Shown piece by piece: positions 54,964 to 62,661 of a stretch of 64,000 nt of DNA. The stretch comes from Arcticibacterium sp964021845. Lineage in GTDB: Bacteria > Bacteroidota > Bacteroidia > Cytophagales > Spirosomataceae. Numbering within the stretch: the stretch's first letter is position 1; each line of letters starts with the position of its first letter. The stretch lies in the NCBI RefSeq assembly GCF_964021845.1, contig NZ_CAXHZC010000003.1:62001-126000 (forward strand), read 5' to 3'. A model generated the notes under the pieces. It saw nothing but the letters and a program-made list of their open reading frames with translations, did no database searches and was not told where the DNA came from. The translations under genes were made by a program, and so were the position numbers.

Positions 54964-56415
54964 ATGGACTTAATATTTCTACTTGCTTATTTAATTCCTC
55001 TTACCATCATATTTGTGTACTGCATCATGCAGTTTAGCCTTATAGTTTCTCATTTTAAATACAACGCTCCTAGCCAAACACAAAACGACAAAGACCTACC
55101 GCTAGTTACTGTTCAGCTGCCTGTCTATAATGAAAAATATGTGGTTAATAGGTTGGTAGACTCCGTAATGCAGCTCGATTACCCTATTTCTAAATTGGAG
55201 ATTCAATTGTTAGATGATTCTGATGATATCACTACAGAATTATTAGCGGCTAAAGCCAAAGAGTATCAAGAAAAAGGTTTTGACATTTCTTTAATAAGAA
55301 GACCTGAGCGTGTCGGTTTCAAAGCCGGTGCTTTAAAATATGGATTGGAAACAGCTAAAGGTGAGTTTGTAGCCGTTTTTGATGCTGATTTTGTCCCTAG
55401 AACAGATTTCCTTAAAAAGACAATCCCGATATTTCAAGATGAAAAGGTAGGCGTGGTACAAACCCGCTGGGAGCACATAAATGAAAATTACTCGCTGCTG
55501 ACAAAACTCCAAGCCTTTGGTTTAGATGCTCACTTTTTCATAGAGCAGCCTGGCCGCTCCGCGTCAAATCACTTTATAAACTTTAACGGAACTGCCGGCG
55601 TATGGCGTAAAACCACCATTGCAGATGCAGGAGGTTGGTCGCCCGATACGCTGACAGAAGACTTAGACCTTAGCTACAGAGCACAGCTAAAAGGTTGGAA
55701 ATTTGAATATTTAAGAGAATTAGATTCTCCTGCTGAACTACCAGTTAGTTTACCTGCGGTCAAATCTCAGCAATACCGCTGGATGAAAGGCGGAGCAGAA
55801 TGCTTTGTAAAAAATGCAAAGAAGCTAATTGCCGCCAAAGATTTAAAATTAACCTCAAAACTTCACGGTTTTTACCATTTGCTAAACAGCTCCATTTTCA
55901 TAAGCGTAATGGCTTTAGCATTCTTTAGTATTCCGCTAGTTTTAAACACGCATATTTTCTCCGATTATCACACCATTGTTAATCTGACCACACTTTTTCA
56001 GGTCAATTGGCTGATTCTAGGTTCGTTTTATTGGTTGGCTTTTAAGCGTAAAAACGGTTCCTTCTTTGCTTTTGTCAAAAGGTTTTTCATGTTCTTGGTA
56101 TTTATGATGGGCTTGTCCTTGCATAACACCATAGCGGTAGTAGAAGGATTAATAGGAAAGAAAACGCCTTTTGTCAGGACGCCTAAATTTAACGTGGTAG
56201 CCAAGACAGACGCTTGGAGCGGAAACGTATATTCTATGCGAAAAATAGGTTGGCTAACCTGGGTAGAGGGTTTAATCGCACTACTTTTCCTCGGTATGCT
56301 ATTTATAGACGCACAAAAGCAGCTCTACGGCATGATGCCTTTTCACTTGATGGTTTTCCTTGGATATAGTTTGATAGTTTACTATACCATTAAACACGCT
56401 CTTTTTGAGGCGTAG
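54964..56415 (+). CDS. Membrane GT2 glycosyltransferase, cellulose-synthase-like
   Basis: 483 residues. A TM helix (about 2-24) precedes the GT-A domain: VTVQLPVYNE, LLDDSDD, VFDADFVP, the catalytic TEDLDLSYR and QQYRWMKGG (QxxRW), then about four C-terminal TM helices. The full D,D,D,QxxRW set indicates a processive polymerase, or a ceramide-glucosyltransferase-like lipid GT. It follows the soluble GT2 (1-nt gap), so the two may build one glycan or glycolipid. No export protein is adjacent. Confidence 0.92.
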   Translation: MDLIFLLAYLIPLTIIFVYCIMQFSLIVSHFKYNAPSQTQNDKDLPLVTVQLPVYNEKYVVNRLVDSVMQLDYPISKLEIQLLDDSDDITTELLAAKAKEYQEKGFDISLIRRPERVGFKAGALKYGLETAKGEFVAVFDADFVPRTDFLKKTIPIFQDEKVGVVQTRWEHINENYSLLTKLQAFGLDAHFFIEQPGRSASNHFINFNGTAGVWRKTTIADAGGWSPDTLTEDLDLSYRAQLKGWKFEYLRELDSPAELPVSLPAVKSQQYRWMKGGAECFVKNAKKLIAAKDLKLTSKLHGFYHLLNSSIFISVMALAFFSIPLVLNTHIFSDYHTIVNLTTLFQVNWLILGSFYWLAFKRKNGSFFAFVKRFFMFLVFMMGLSLHNTIAVVEGLIGKKTPFVRTPKFNVVAKTDAWSGNVYSMRKIGWLTWVEGLIALLFLGMLFIDAQKQLYGMMPFHLMVFLGYSLIVYYTIKHALFEA

Positions 56416-56421
56416 CGATAT

Positions 56422-57000
56422 ATGCTTAACCTTTTAGATACTATTTCACATTTACTAGGATACCTTTTCTTTATAAGCTTTACTATATTTTGGGTTTACG
56501 CTGTAATAATTATCGGTCATAGCCCTAATGCTAATGGAGAGTTTTTCTTTTTTATTAGAATGCTCAAGAAGTTAAAATTCGGTGTGTTCTTTGCAACTTT
56601 CGCCCTTATGTCATTTATACTTTCTTGTTCTACCTCCTTGATTTTTGAAAAATTGATTAGGGAAGAAATTAGAGAAAAAGCATCTCCTCATTTTATAAAA
56701 AGTATTCTAATTAATGGAGAATTAGCGAAGAATGACTCACTTCTAATGGATATTAGTAACATATGGCATCCAAACACTAAAAGAAAGCCTAGTTCGATTG
56801 AAATAAACTTAACACTCATTGGCTCACAAGACTCTCTTCCAATTCGGCTAGAGAGATACGAGTATGACTCAACATTGTATTGGGTTTACTGCCCTAACTT
56901 TGAAACATCGGATTTAAATTGCGTTGGAAGGGTGAGAACGAAACATCTAAATATATACCAACCAGAACACCTCCTTAAAGCACTCCCTTCTGAAAAGTGA
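56422..57000 (+). CDS. Small membrane protein with periplasmic C-domain, unknown
   Basis: 192 residues. Two hydrophobic helices (about 12-34 and 52-72), then a hydrophilic C-terminal region with no motif that I recognise. Six nt after the GT2 gene; probably the operon tail, but with no direct link in sequence. Its end overlaps the convergent lipoprotein gene by 26 bases. Confidence 0.7.
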   Translation: MLNLLDTISHLLGYLFFISFTIFWVYAVIIIGHSPNANGEFFFFIRMLKKLKFGVFFATFALMSFILSCSTSLIFEKLIREEIREKASPHFIKSILINGELAKNDSLLMDISNIWHPNTKRKPSSIEINLTLIGSQDSLPIRLERYEYDSTLYWVYCPNFETSDLNCVGRVRTKHLNIYQPEHLLKALPSEK

Positions 57001-57358
57001 TTTCTTTGACCAGCTTGGTGGCGTTAAAGTAAACCGCCAAAGAAGTAGCTTCCGTAGGTTTTGGGATGTTTTCACATTGCGGTCCTTTCTCTAAAAAATA
57101 AATAAACACCTTTTGGTTTCGGCTGTCTAACATTTGAAGGTCATACCTACCTAAAGTAGAAAATATATCATTTTCGCTATGCCCAAGCAGCGAGTCTTTG
57201 TTTGCCACTAAAGCATCATGTAAATCAGCTCTTAGGCCATTGCAAGCGTTTCTATCCGACCTGAAGAGTTCACTGTCAAAATCACCTCCCATATCAATCG
57301 GTTTAGACCTACAAGAAGAAACTCCTAGTATTAAGCAGAAAAATAAAAGGTTTCTCAT
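56975..57358 (-). CDS. Small lipoprotein, unknown
   Basis: 127 residues. MRNLLFFCLILGVSSCRSK is a lipoprotein signal with a lipobox ending SSC, so the protein should be lipidated. The rest holds two Cys and a charged middle without known motif. It overlaps the holin-like gene (57355-57693) by 4 nt, typical of translational coupling, and so the two probably make a pair. Confidence 0.75.
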   Translation of the reverse strand: MRNLLFFCLILGVSSCRSKPIDMGGDFDSELFRSDRNACNGLRADLHDALVANKDSLLGHSENDIFSTLGRYDLQMLDSRNQKVFIYFLEKGPQCENIPKPTEATSLAVYFNATKLVKEITFQKGVL

Positions 57359-57693
57359 TTTTGAAAGGAGCCAACCAAGCTATTCACAATGCTTAGAATA
57401 AAACTAAATATCAATGGCTGAATAAAACCAGTCACCACAAACCCACTAATCATAGCATCACAGATATAAACTATAAGTACTGTAATTACGAAGTAAAACA
57501 GACCTAAGGTCAGGATGGTAATAGGCAGCGAAAGAATGGTTAAAATAGGCTTTACAAAGGTATTTAGAATACTCATCACCAATGCCACAATAATGGCCGT
57601 AGTAATAGTATCCACAAATATTTCTGGCAGTATGTTAGGTATTTGGAAAACCACAAGCCCTACCAAAATCAATCTTATTGCATAATTTATCAT
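57355..57693 (-). CDS. Phage-holin-family (superfamily IV) membrane protein
   Basis: 112 residues with four predicted helices. Resembles the small phage_holin_4_2 family of chromosomal proteins (often with conserved LN-T-K-P-I repeats: NTFVKPILTILSLPITILTLGLF). Many such genes are not phage-derived and no lysis genes are near. hisIE ends 8 nt upstream on the same strand, and the lipoprotein overlaps downstream. Confidence 0.87.
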   Translation of the reverse strand: MINYAIRLILVGLVVFQIPNILPEIFVDTITTAIIVALVMSILNTFVKPILTILSLPITILTLGLFYFVITVLIVYICDAMISGFVVTGFIQPLIFSFILSIVNSLVGSFQK

Positions 57694-57700
57694 AGCTTTT

Positions 57701-58303
57701 CTATTTATGTCTACTTATTAACACATCTATGACCTCGTCTAGTTCAATCTCCTTGGCTTCTAGCAGCACTAAATAATGGTACATTAAGTCGGCGGCTTCT
57801 CCCAAAAACAAGTCTTTGTTGTCGTCTTTGGCCTCTATCACTAGTTCTACAGCCTCCTCTCCTACTTTCTGAGCCACTTTATTAATGCCTTTGGCAAACA
57901 AACTACTTGTATAAGATTTCTCAGAAGGATTCAATCTTCTGTCATGAAGCGTTTTCCTCAAATGCTCAAGAAAGCCAACTTTACCTACATTTTCTTCTTG
58001 CCAGCAAGTGTCATCACCTGTATGACAAGTAGGACCATCTGGCGAAGCTTTGATAAGAATGGTATCTTCATCACAATCTATCGCTACAGATTTTAAATGG
58101 AGGAAGTTTTTAGAGCTTTCCCCCTTTGTCCACAACCTTTTTTTGCTCCTACTGAAAAAAGTAGCTTTTTTTTCGGCCAATGTTTTTTCGTAGGCCTCCT
58201 CATTCATATAACCAAGCATGAGTACTTTTAGTGTATGAATATCCTGAACCACAGCAGGTAAGAGACCATCAGAACTTTTAGAGAAATCGGGTTTTCTTGT
58301 CAT
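57701..58303 (-). CDS. hisIE: Phosphoribosyl-AMP cyclohydrolase / phosphoribosyl-ATP pyrophosphatase
   Basis: 200 residues, the fused form. N-terminal HisI domain (to about 105): VLMLGYMNEEAYEKT, AIDCDEDT and PTCHTGDDTCW hold the metal ligands (C77, C93, C100 and adjacent Asp). C-terminal HisE: KSYTSSLF, VGEEAVELVIEAKDDN, EAADLMYHYLVLL. Steps 2 and 3 of histidine biosynthesis. No other his gene is nearby. A CAAAAGTA (minus TACTTTTG) box at 58329-58322 suggests its promoter. Confidence 0.95.
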   Translation of the reverse strand: MTRKPDFSKSSDGLLPAVVQDIHTLKVLMLGYMNEEAYEKTLAEKKATFFSRSKKRLWTKGESSKNFLHLKSVAIDCDEDTILIKASPDGPTCHTGDDTCWQEENVGKVGFLEHLRKTLHDRRLNPSEKSYTSSLFAKGINKVAQKVGEEAVELVIEAKDDNKDLFLGEAADLMYHYLVLLEAKEIELDEVIDVLISRHK

Positions 58304-58372
58304 ATCGTTATCTTTGAGTCACAAAAGTACGTTTGCTGAAAGAGAAAAGAAGAAAAATATTGTAAAAATGTC

Positions 58373-58402
58373 TTGACAAATAAAAACCTTCACTTATCTT
58401 TG
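58373..58402 (+). promoter_or_regulatory. Promoter of tRNA-Gly/tRNA-Leu
   Basis: TTG at 58373-58375 (inside TTGACA), 19 nt, then TATCTTTG at 58395-58402. A near-perfect Bacteroidota promoter, with the tRNA-Gly 5' end 15 nt after the -7 box. Confidence 0.82.
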
Positions 58403-58416
58403 CACCTCAATTACAA

Positions 58417-58489
58417 GCAAAAGTAGCTCAGTTGGTAGAGCGTAACCTTGCCAAGGTTAAGGTCGCGGGTTCGAGACCCGTCTTTTGCT
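58417..58489 (+). tRNA. tRNA-Gly (GCC)
   Basis: Cloverleaf with acceptor GCAAAAG/CTTTTGC, D arm GCTC...GAGC, anticodon stem TAACC/GGTTA with loop TTGCCAA (anticodon GCC), and T loop TTCGAGA. CCA is not encoded. Confidence 0.97.
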
Positions 58490-58501
58490 CGAAAAACAAA
58501 G

Positions 58502-58527
58502 CTCCCATATTATGGGGGTTTTTTTTT
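58502..58527 (+). terminator. Terminator-like hairpin between tRNA-Gly and tRNA-Leu
   Basis: CTCCCAT-ATT-ATGGGGG (one T-G pair) followed by nine T residues. It would end most transcription after tRNA-Gly; tRNA-Leu lies 15 nt downstream with no obvious promoter of its own, so some read-through is expected. Confidence 0.7.
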
Positions 58528-58542
58528 CAAAGGACACAGTCC

Positions 58543-58628
58543 GCCGGGGTGGTGGAACTGGTAGACACGCAGGACTTAAAATCCTGTGAGCCGAAACGCT
58601 CGTACGGGTTCGACCCCCGTCCCCGGTA
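58543..58628 (+). tRNA. tRNA-Leu (TAA)
   Basis: A long-variable-arm tRNA. Acceptor GCCGGGG/CCCCGGT with the leucine-type G1-U72; anticodon stem CAGGA/TCCTG with loop CTTAAAA (anticodon TAA); variable arm TGAGCCGAAACGCTCG; T arm ACGGG/CCCGT. CCA is not encoded. Confidence 0.97.
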
Positions 58629-58634
58629 CTCAAA

Positions 58635-58665
58635 AGCTCTCAAGTTTCACTTGAGGGCTTTTTTT
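58635..58665 (+). terminator. Terminator after tRNA-Leu
   Basis: AGCTCTCAAG and CTTGAGGGCT pair over 10 bp with one wobble around TTTCA, then a run of T residues, 7 nt after the tRNA. Confidence 0.88.
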
Positions 58666-59078
58666 GTGCCAAAAATCTGAATTTGGGGAGAAAAAAAGAT
58701 CAAGAACAAAATCTGGGGGACGAATTCTCTAAGCATAAATTTGACAAAGCCTAAAAAAGAAGAAATCAATAAGCTAGAACTTAAAGCTTTTTGCGTTTCA
58801 AACCCTCAAGCTTCTCAGCTTAACAAAACTCTTATAGCTATTAACATTTTGAATTGAGTTAGAAACTTTACTTTCAAAAGACTTATTCGAAATTCCTTTT
58901 GTCTTCACAAAAAGGTAAAACCCAAAAGACTTCAACTTGACCAGAAAGAAGCCAATCAACCTGTTGTTCAGTTTTTATTCAGTGCCTAAACTTCATTTAT
59001 CTCAGAATAAATAGCACTTTTGATGCTGCTCACCTTTTAATACCAATTATAAAAAAGAAAGAAAAACTTCATAGTAAA

Positions 59079-59096
59079 GATGTAAATAGGTACATC
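59079..59096 (+). repeat. Hairpin GATGTA/TACATC in the MFS gene leader
   Basis: GATGTA-AATAGG-TACATC is a perfect 6-bp inverted repeat with a 6-nt loop, 12 nt before the terminator at 59108-59133. In a leader RNA it could stand beside the terminator; a pairing between the two was not found. Confidence 0.35.
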
Positions 59097-59107
59097 AATC
59101 TTAAAAC

Positions 59108-59133
59108 GGGAGGGCTTACCCTCTCTTTTTTTT
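59108..59133 (+). terminator. Intrinsic terminator 10 nt before the MFS start codon
   Basis: GGGAGGG-CTTA-CCCTCTC makes a 7-bp stem with one wobble, then eight T residues. It is not downstream of any gene; it precedes the MFS start (59144) by 10 nt, the geometry of an attenuator. Confidence 0.65.
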
Positions 59134-59143
59134 ATTAAAATAA

Positions 59144-60400
59144 ATGATTTCAAAAAAGAGATATCAGATGTTAGCCCTAGTTTTTGGAACGGTAGTGATT
59201 AACTACCTCGACAGAACTAATATTTCAGTGGCGGCCTCCGCAATGTCAGACTCCCTAGAACTAAGCAAAGTTCAGATGGGTCTAATATTTTCTGCCTTCG
59301 GCTGGACTTATGTAACCCTTCAGATTCCAGGTGGTATTTTGGTAGACAAAGTACGCCCAAGGCTACTCTATAGTGTTATGCTTTTTTTATGGTCTATTGT
59401 TACCATTTTACAATCCGTAGTAAGTTCTTTTGCGGCATTAATAGGTTTAAGAGCCGCCATTGGAGTTTTTGAGGCTCCTTCATACCCTTGTAATAATTCC
59501 ATAGTAAGCAGCTGGTTTCCTGAAAGCGAAAGAGCATCCGCCATTGCTATTTATACCTCCGGTCAATACATCGGCCTTGCGTTCCTTTACCCAGTTCTTG
59601 CTACCATCCAAGCGTATTACGGGTGGAGAGGCTTATTTGTCATTTCAGGAGCCATTGGGATAGTTTGGGCCATAGTTTGGTACATTCTTTACCGCGACCC
59701 AGACAAACACAAAAGCATCAGTAAAGAAGAATTAAATTTAATAAAAGAAGGTGGAGCCATAAACAGAAAACACAAAAGTGAACCATGGAAATGGTCGGAT
59801 TTAGGAAAAGCTTTTCAGTATAGAAAGCTATGGGGCTTATACATCACGCAGTTCTGCATGACTTCGGTTACCATTTTCTTCTTAACTTGGTTTCCGACCT
59901 ATTTGGTTGAATTCAGGGGTTTAGACTTTATCAAATCAGGATTCTTGGCATCTATACCCTTTCTAGCCGCGTTTTGTGGTATACTCTTATCAGGCTTTAC
60001 CTCTGATTTCCTTATAAAAAAGGGTTTGAGCAATGAGCTGGCTAGAAAAACGCCAGTCCTTATTGGCCTGTTGCTGTCCATGTGTATCATTGGAGCCAAT
60101 TATACTGATAGCACCACCTTAATCATTGTTTTTCTTACTATTACTTTCTTTGGTAACGGTCTCTCGTCTATCACTTGGGTATTTGTCTCTCTCATAGCTC
60201 CCAAAGACCAGATAGGCCTAGTGGGCGGTGTATTTAACCTCATCGGAGGTTTATCTGCCATCGTAATTCCTATTGCCATCGGTTATTTTGTAGACGGCGG
60301 CGACTTTGCTCCTGCACTGGCCTTAATTTCTGGATTATGTATTTTAGGCTTTGCCTCCCTACTGTTTGTAGTAGGAAAAGTAAAGCGAATAGAAGATTAA
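59144..60400 (+). CDS. MFS transporter, anion:cation symporter (sugar-acid) type
   Basis: 418 residues with 12 hydrophobic helices. The N-terminus VVINYLDRTNISVAASAM and GWTYVTLQIPGGILVDKV are typical of the ACS family (ExuT, GudP, DgoT). It should take up hexuronates or aldonates with protons. Sixteen nt upstream of the DgoD-like dehydratase, so in one operon. The start codon lies 10 nt after a terminator. Exact substrate not fixed by sequence. Confidence 0.92.
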   Translation: MISKKRYQMLALVFGTVVINYLDRTNISVAASAMSDSLELSKVQMGLIFSAFGWTYVTLQIPGGILVDKVRPRLLYSVMLFLWSIVTILQSVVSSFAALIGLRAAIGVFEAPSYPCNNSIVSSWFPESERASAIAIYTSGQYIGLAFLYPVLATIQAYYGWRGLFVISGAIGIVWAIVWYILYRDPDKHKSISKEELNLIKEGGAINRKHKSEPWKWSDLGKAFQYRKLWGLYITQFCMTSVTIFFLTWFPTYLVEFRGLDFIKSGFLASIPFLAAFCGILLSGFTSDFLIKKGLSNELARKTPVLIGLLLSMCIIGANYTDSTTLIIVFLTITFFGNGLSSITWVFVSLIAPKDQIGLVGGVFNLIGGLSAIVIPIAIGYFVDGGDFAPALALISGLCILGFASLLFVVGKVKRIED

Positions 60401-60416
60401 ACTTTATTTAAACGCA

Positions 60417-61577
60417 ATGAAAATCACTCAAGTTATATGTATCCCAACAAATATTGGCGGTAGAAGCTCACTCATTATAAAAGTAATGACTGACGCTGGA
60501 ATATACGGTTGGGGAACCTCTGGTTTAACCGGAAGAGAATATGCTGTCATGGGTGCCATTAAGCACTTTGAAGCTGCTATACTTGGGAAAAACCCATTTA
60601 ATATTGGAGCTATATGGCAAGACCTTTATCGTGGCCAATACTTTGAAGGTGGTCGCGTACTTACAGCTGCTATTTCAGCCATTGATATAGCCCTTTACGA
60701 CATCAAAGGAAAGGCACTTGGTGTACCTGTTTATGAGCTATTAGGAGGAAAGCAACGAGATTACGTGGATTGCTTTGCATCCTTGAAGTTTACCACAAAA
60801 GAAGATTTAATAAACCAAGCCAACACGCTTATCAAAGAAGGTTGGGACGTACTAAGGCTAGCTCCTGCAGAATTTGAAACTGAAGGAGATGGTTCTGTCT
60901 TTGAACCAAGAGAATCTATCAGTACCATAGCCGCATGGTTAATTGAATTAAGAAAAGAGGTAGGCAGCACCATCACTATTGGGATAGACTATCACCACCG
61001 ACTCTCGCCTGTAGAAACCGTTTCATTCATGAATAGAATGCCAAAAGGAACATTGGATTTTATAGAGGAACCTATTAGGGATGAATCGCCTGAGGCATAC
61101 GAAAACTTACGTAAAATGATAGACATTCCTTTTGCTATTGGCGAAGAGTTTGCCAGCAAATGGCAATTTCAACCTTATATAGAAAGAGGAATTACACAAT
61201 ACGCCAGAATTGATGTTTGTAATGTGGGTGGTTTGACGGAGTCAATGAAAGTAGCTGCCATGGCAGAAACCCATTATATTGACTTGATGCCACATAATCC
61301 ACTAGGACCAATATGTACAGCCGCCACCATTCATTTAGCTGCGGCTTGCCCAAATTTTGCATTCTTAGAAGAAATTCATACCCCCGTAGCCAACCCAGGT
61401 TTTGATGACCCAAGTTTTTACCCTGTACAACCTAAATTAGAAGGTAAACGGTACGCAGTACCTAACACTCCTGGCTTAGGTGTAGAGTTCAATGAAGAGT
61501 TAGCTTTGAGTTCGGAATTTGTCATGATGGATATTCCAAGACTAAAGAAAAGGGATGGTTCATATACCAATTGGTAA
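60417..61577 (+). CDS. DgoD-like enolase-superfamily sugar-acid dehydratase
   Basis: 386 residues. Mandelate-racemase-type barrel: metal ligands D191 (GIDYHHR), E217 (FIEEP) and E243 (IGEEF), with H193 and H293 (MPHNPLGP) as the catalytic acid/base. PHNPLGP and the DYHHR box are those of D-galactonate dehydratase, but the C-terminal half differs, so a rhamnonate-, arabinonate- or gluconate-type acid remains possible. Linked with the MFS transporter, and a strong terminator closes the pair. Confidence 0.9.
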   Translation: MKITQVICIPTNIGGRSSLIIKVMTDAGIYGWGTSGLTGREYAVMGAIKHFEAAILGKNPFNIGAIWQDLYRGQYFEGGRVLTAAISAIDIALYDIKGKALGVPVYELLGGKQRDYVDCFASLKFTTKEDLINQANTLIKEGWDVLRLAPAEFETEGDGSVFEPRESISTIAAWLIELRKEVGSTITIGIDYHHRLSPVETVSFMNRMPKGTLDFIEEPIRDESPEAYENLRKMIDIPFAIGEEFASKWQFQPYIERGITQYARIDVCNVGGLTESMKVAAMAETHYIDLMPHNPLGPICTAATIHLAAACPNFAFLEEIHTPVANPGFDDPSFYPVQPKLEGKRYAVPNTPGLGVEFNEELALSSEFVMMDIPRLKKRDGSYTNW

Positions 61578-61597
61578 ACCAAGCTCCCATGTATTAA

Positions 61598-61633
61598 CGT
61601 CGCATTTATTTAGAAATAATGCGACGCTTTTTT
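61598..61633. terminator. Bidirectional terminator between dehydratase and RhaT-like gene
   Basis: CGTCGCATT (61598-61606) and AATGCGACG (61618-61626) form a 9-bp stem, extended by AT pairs, followed by a T-run; it separates convergent genes. Confidence 0.88.
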
Positions 61634-61638
61634 ATGAA

Positions 61639-62631
61639 TTAGAAGCTATTGCCAAGAGCTATTAATACCACGCCAGTTATCATAGCTGCTAATCCCATAT
61701 ACAAATATCGCTTAGCAACTCCACTAGCAGATTGCCACTCGCCAGTGATAAGGCCGCTAAACATAGCCACTCCCACACTTACCGCGTTATAAATAGCGTA
61801 ACCTACTGTTCCTCCTATTTTACCTAATAAATAAGCGGAATAAGCAAAGGCAACACCAGCCACAAAATTCAATACCGCCATAATGGAAGCAAGGCCAATA
61901 TTTTTCCCTAAAGCCGCTGTACTAAATTTAGCCCAAAGACTCTTCTTACTTAACTGTATCACAAAATAAGGAATCACGAATAAGGCTCCCGACAAATATA
62001 TTATTAGCATTATTATTACTGAGGCTACCCATGAGGCGTTCCCCTGTGCTTCGCTTGCCAGGCTTATAGCTTCTCCTCCAACGGCATTGGCATAACTAAA
62101 ACCGGTAGCTAGCAAACCACCAATTATCGCTATTAAAATCCCGGTAAACATGCTTTTCTTTTCCGAAAGCCCTTCTTTTTCACGAAGCATTCCTGCCTTT
62201 CCATTAAAAATAACACCAAACAAAACAACCACAATGCCTGCAAGAATAGTCAAGAACACGTTGTTTTCTGGCAATCCATTTACCGCAAACGGAATTAAGG
62301 AACCCACCAAAATCACCGTACCAATGAAAATAGAAAACCCTAAAGAAAGGCCTACATAGTTAATAGCTTTGCCCCACATCATCACACCAACTCCCCAAAG
62401 GATTCCGCCTATAGCCATTCCCCATAGTACCTTAAGTGGTAGAGATGTAACAATTTCTCCGAGTCCATCCACAAAAACAAAAGCAGCCAAAGGAGGGACT
62501 ATTAGCATGTTTATGGCAAAGAAAAGACCCCAGGTATTTTCAAATTCAAAATCCTTCGTAAATTTTTCAGGCAGAGCATACAGGCCTAACGTAAGACCAG
62601 CAAAAAGAGCAAATAAAATTCCAGTTAACAT
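61639..62631 (-). CDS. RhaT-like sugar/proton symporter
   Basis: 330 residues with about ten helices, close to E. coli RhaT (about 344). N-terminus LTGILFALFAGLTLGLYALPEKFTKDFEFENTW fits the RhaT pattern (LPMKFTRKW-x-WENTW). It should import a deoxy sugar such as L-rhamnose with protons, but no rhamnose catabolic gene is here, so another monosaccharide is possible. Thirty nt after the aldose epimerase in the same direction. Confidence 0.82.
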   Translation of the reverse strand: MLTGILFALFAGLTLGLYALPEKFTKDFEFENTWGLFFAINMLIVPPLAAFVFVDGLGEIVTSLPLKVLWGMAIGGILWGVGVMMWGKAINYVGLSLGFSIFIGTVILVGSLIPFAVNGLPENNVFLTILAGIVVVLFGVIFNGKAGMLREKEGLSEKKSMFTGILIAIIGGLLATGFSYANAVGGEAISLASEAQGNASWVASVIIMLIIYLSGALFVIPYFVIQLSKKSLWAKFSTAALGKNIGLASIMAVLNFVAGVAFAYSAYLLGKIGGTVGYAIYNAVSVGVAMFSGLITGEWQSASGVAKRYLYMGLAAMITGVVLIALGNSF

Positions 62632-62661
62632 ATTTTTATAGGTTAGGGTTGTTGTTCATTT

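Larger units (their letters stand above)
58666..59143. other. Gene-poor stretch before the MFS gene
   Basis: Nearly 480 AT-rich bases with no convincing gene. It holds only short open frames, e.g. one of 38 codons from about 58741 (LTKPKKEEINKLELKAF...) and about 41 codons near 59010-59135. I see no tRNA-derived direct repeat, integrase or transposase. A TAAATTTG box (58736-58743) and two hairpins (59079-59096, 59108-59133) are the only structured sites. It may be a decayed gene or a long leader region. Confidence 0.5.

Noticed and set aside
57355..57693. Holin-like gene as prophage remnant
   Set aside because: No lysin, capsid, integrase or att repeats nearby. This family is common as an ordinary chromosomal protein.
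58543..58628. tRNA-Leu as an integration site for a mobile element
   Set aside because: No second copy of the tRNA 3' end and no integrase was seen within the following region.
58741..58860. Short 38-codon open frame with protein-like composition
   Set aside because: No motif, no supported start and no comparison possible; the AT-rich region gives such frames by chance.
59010..59135. Open frame of about 41 codons running into the MFS leader
   Set aside because: Begins after a stop with no proper start and overlaps the terminator hairpin, so it is more likely noncoding.
60417..61577. Firm naming as dgoD (D-galactonate dehydratase)
   Set aside because: Catalytic residues agree, but the family includes dehydratases for several acids and specificity is not readable here.
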